Shown here: positions 4,621-6,685 of the stretch, piece after piece
How the letters are laid out: each line of letters opens with the position of its first letter
How positions within the stretch are numbered: the first letter of the stretch is position 1
Source of the DNA: Alphaproteobacteria bacterium
GTDB taxonomy: Bacteria > Pseudomonadota > Alphaproteobacteria > Caulobacterales > Maricaulaceae
DNA length: 6,685 nucleotides
Direction of reading: 5' to 3'
Assembly: GCA_030428405.1 (NCBI GenBank)
Contig: JAUIEH010000155.1
Location: forward strand, 1-6,685
The notes under the pieces: generated by a model
Database searches by the model: none
What the model was told of the DNA's origin: nothing
Seen by the model: only the letters and a program-made list of their open reading frames with translations
Program-made: the position numbers and the translations under genes

Positions 4621-6685
4621 TTATTCAGTCTCTTCGGCGGTCTCTACGGACTCAGCGCCATAATCGTCCTCGAGAACGAGGCCGGTATGGGCGGCGATGA
4701 AGGACCACTGGTCGGTGTAAAGCGCGATCTCCTTATCGGTCGGCGTGCCCGAGCCGTGACCGGCGCGCGTCTCGATGCGGATGAGCACCGGGTCATCGCC
4801 GGCCTGAGCTTCCTGCAGCCGGGCGATATATTTGAAACTGTGACCCGGCACGACGCGGTCATCCGTATCCGCCGTCGTCACCAGTGTGGGCGGATACTCG
4901 GTCCCGTCCGCGATATTGTGATAAGGCGAATACGTATAAAGATTGGCGAAATGCTCCGGATCCTCCGGATCGCCGTAATCATCCGTCCAGAACCGGCCTG
5001 CGGTGAACTGCGTATAACGAAGCATGTCCATCACGCCGACGGCGGGAAGGGCGGCGGCGAAGAGGTCTGGACGCTGATTGACTACGGCGCCGATCAAAAG
5101 CCCGCCATTTGAGCGGCCATAGATTGCGAGATTATCCGAAGACGTCCATTGCTCCTCAATCAGATATTCAGCAGCGCCGATGAAATCGTCGAACACGTTC
5201 TGCTTGTTCAGGAGCCGTCCGGCGTCGTGCCATTCCGCGCCATATTCGCCGCCGCCGCGCAGATTGGCGCTGGCGAAGACGCCGCCCATATCCATCCAGG
5301 CGAGCCACTGCATGCGGAAAGACGGACGGATCGAAATATTGAAACCGCCATAGCCGTAAAGCAGCGTCGGGGTCGTGCCGTCGAACTGCACGCCGCGGCG
5401 ATGCGCGATGAACATCGGGATCTGCGTGCCGTCGGCGGAGTCGTAAAAGACCTGGCTGACTTCATAGTCGTCCGGGTCATAGGCGAGTTCCGGCTCACGG
5501 AAGATTTCGCTTTCGCCGGTTTCGACGTCATAGCGATAAATCGTGCTCGGACGCGCAAGGCTGGAGAAAGCGTAAAATGTCTCGGGATCGTCGGCGTCGC
5601 CCTCAAATCCGCCAGCGCTCCCCAGTCCGGGGAGATCAACTTCGCCGACTTCGGTCCCGTCGGTTTCAAACACGCGCACGAGCGAGCGGGCATCGCTGAG
5701 ATATTCCGCAATCAGACGGCCGCCGACGAGTGAAACGTCGACCATCGTGTCATCAGATTCCGGAATGAGTTCGTCCCAGTTTTCTTCGCCCGGCTGATCG
5801 ACATTCATGGCGATGACGCGGCTGCGCGCGGCGCCGCGATTGGTGCGGAAATAGAAGGTCGAACCCTCGTTTCCGGCCAGCGCGTAGTCGTTTTCAAAGC
5901 CGGTGACGAGTTCAACTGGTTCGGTTTCGCCGGCGCGCAAAAGCAATAATTCGTAGCGTTCATCGGTGCCGTGCCAGACGGTGATGAGCACATATTCGCC
6001 GTCGGGCGTCGCATAGGCGTTGAAGCCGTGTTCGGGCGAATCGGGCCGGGAATAAATTTGTTGGTCGGCGGATTGTTCTTCGCCGATCGTGTGCAGATAG
6101 ACCGTGTGGTTGAAGTTGAGATTCTGAAACTCCGCGCCTTCTTCAGGCTCCGGGTAGCGCGAATAATAAAAGCCCGATCCGTCGGCGGCCCATGAGATGT
6201 TGGAAAATTTCACCCAACGGACTTCATTCGGAAGATATTCGCGGGTTTCCAAATCCATGACGCGGATGATGCGCCAGTCCGTGCCGCCATCCTGTACGGA
6301 AACGGCCAGATAGCGCCCGTCCGGGCTCGGATAATATGCCGAAAGGGCGGTTGCGCCGTCCTCTGACCACTCATTGGGGTCGATCAGCACTTCGGGCTCG
6401 GCGGCGAGCGTGTCCTGAACGTGTAGCACGTCCTGGTTCTGCAGACCGTCATTGCGGCGGAAGAAATAGCGCCCGCCCTCGCGCACCGGCAGAGAGAAGC
6501 GCTCATAATTCCAGAGCTCAGCCAACCGGCCGCGAATGCGCTCGCGATCCGGCAGGGCTTCGAGATAAGCGTTGGTGACCGCGTTTTGCGCTTCCACCCA
6601 TGCGGCGACGTCTTCGGACTCGCGCACATCATCTTCAAGCCAGCGAAACGGGTCCGCGACTTCAACGCCGTGATAGTCGTCGACC
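4621..6685 (-). CDS. Prolyl oligopeptidase, family S9A (N-terminus off the window)
   Basis: This serine peptidase cleaves short peptides after proline. The visible part is 687 residues, close to the full length of the family (pig enzyme 710), and runs off the right edge. The frame stays open to 6684 and reads DDYHGVEVADPFRWLEDD, the signature N-terminus of S9A, so the in-frame GTG at 6627 is not the start. A seven-bladed beta-propeller (to about residue 420) is followed by the alpha/beta-hydrolase domain. Counting from the first visible codon, the triad is S525 (GRSNGG), D608 (TDDRVVPGHSFKY) and H643 (AGHGSG). R610 matches the substrate-binding Arg643 of the pig enzyme, and L-Y443-G-Y445-G-G-F supplies the oxyanion tyrosine. 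The spacing of the triad resembles that of the pig enzyme. The protein is rich in Asp and Glu and ends in an acidic tail. Whether a signal peptide exists cannot be seen. Acylaminoacyl peptidase or oligopeptidase B are less likely. Confidence 0.95.
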   Translation of the reverse strand, partial: VDDYHGVEVADPFRWLEDDVRESEDVAAWVEAQNAVTNAYLEALPDRERIRGRLAELWNYERFSLPVREGGRYFFRRNDGLQNQDVLHVQDTLAAEPEVLIDPNEWSEDGATALSAYYPSPDGRYLAVSVQDGGTDWRIIRVMDLETREYLPNEVRWVKFSNISWAADGSGFYYSRYPEPEEGAEFQNLNFNHTVYLHTIGEEQSADQQIYSRPDSPEHGFNAYATPDGEYVLITVWHGTDERYELLLLRAGETEPVELVTGFENDYALAGNEGSTFYFRTNRGAARSRVIAMNVDQPGEENWDELIPESDDTMVDVSLVGGRLIAEYLSDARSLVRVFETDGTEVGEVDLPGLGSAGGFEGDADDPETFYAFSSLARPSTIYRYDVETGESEIFREPELAYDPDDYEVSQVFYDSADGTQIPMFIAHRRGVQFDGTTPTLLYGYGGFNISIRPSFRMQWLAWMDMGGVFASANLRGGGEYGAEWHDAGRLLNKQNVFDDFIGAAEYLIEEQWTSSDNLAIYGRSNGGLLIGAVVNQRPDLFAAALPAVGVMDMLRYTQFTAGRFWTDDYGDPEDPEHFANLYTYSPYHNIADGTEYPPTLVTTADTDDRVVPGHSFKYIARLQEAQAGDDPVLIRIETRAGHGSGTPTDKEIALYTDQWSFIAAHTGLVLEDDYGAESVETAEETE

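Noticed and set aside
5149..5733. A 194-codon open frame on the + strand, antisense to the prolyl oligopeptidase
   Set aside because: It lies wholly within a well-supported S9A gene and shows no domain or ribosome binding site, so it is a shadow frame.
6625..6627. GTG as the start of the prolyl oligopeptidase
   Set aside because: The frame continues upstream to the window edge and encodes the conserved DDYHG...DPFRWLED segment, so the real start is outside the window.

Overview
The window looks like ordinary chromosomal DNA from a GC-rich (roughly mid-60s percent by eye), Gram-negative bacterium, most likely an alphaproteobacterium of the Caulobacterales/Maricaulales/Hyphomonadaceae kind. 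This is inferred from GC-rich third codon positions, the outer-membrane lipoprotein signal on one protein, a ligase-associated exonuclease of alphaproteobacterial style, and an acidic prolyl oligopeptidase. No tRNA, rRNA, insertion sequence, CRISPR array or phage gene is visible, and no stretch of 300 bases lacks a gene.

Layout from left to right: (1) the C-terminal 106 residues of an unrecognised protein on the + strand, entering from the left edge and ending at 323; (2) a ligase-associated metallo-beta-lactamase-fold DNA exonuclease on the - strand (1389 to 331), convergent with gene 1; (3) a 69-bp divergent intergenic region with tandem 16-bp repeats and nested inverted repeats next to the ribosome binding site of gene 4; (4) an exported SxxK serine hydrolase of the beta-lactamase/6-aminohexanoate-dimer hydrolase type on the + strand (1459 to 2877); (5) an alpha-class carbonic anhydrase lipoprotein on the - strand (3654 to 2884), convergent with gene 4; (6) an exported YpfJ-like zinc metallopeptidase on the - strand (4502 to 3792); (7) a nearly complete S9A prolyl oligopeptidase on the - strand, leaving the window at the right edge, with its stop at 4621.

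Genes 5 to 7 share a strand but are separated by gaps of 118 and 137 bp, each holding a GC-rich stem-loop, so a single tight operon is not evident. Three of the enzymes (serine hydrolase, carbonic anhydrase, zinc peptidase) carry clear export signals. The oligopeptidase may too, but its N-terminus lies off the window. The general picture is cell-envelope and periplasmic hydrolysis plus CO2/bicarbonate interconversion, with a DNA-repair nuclease as the odd neighbour. I found no convincing new multi-gene system. The most interesting non-coding signal is the pair of mutually exclusive hairpins in the 1390-1458 region.
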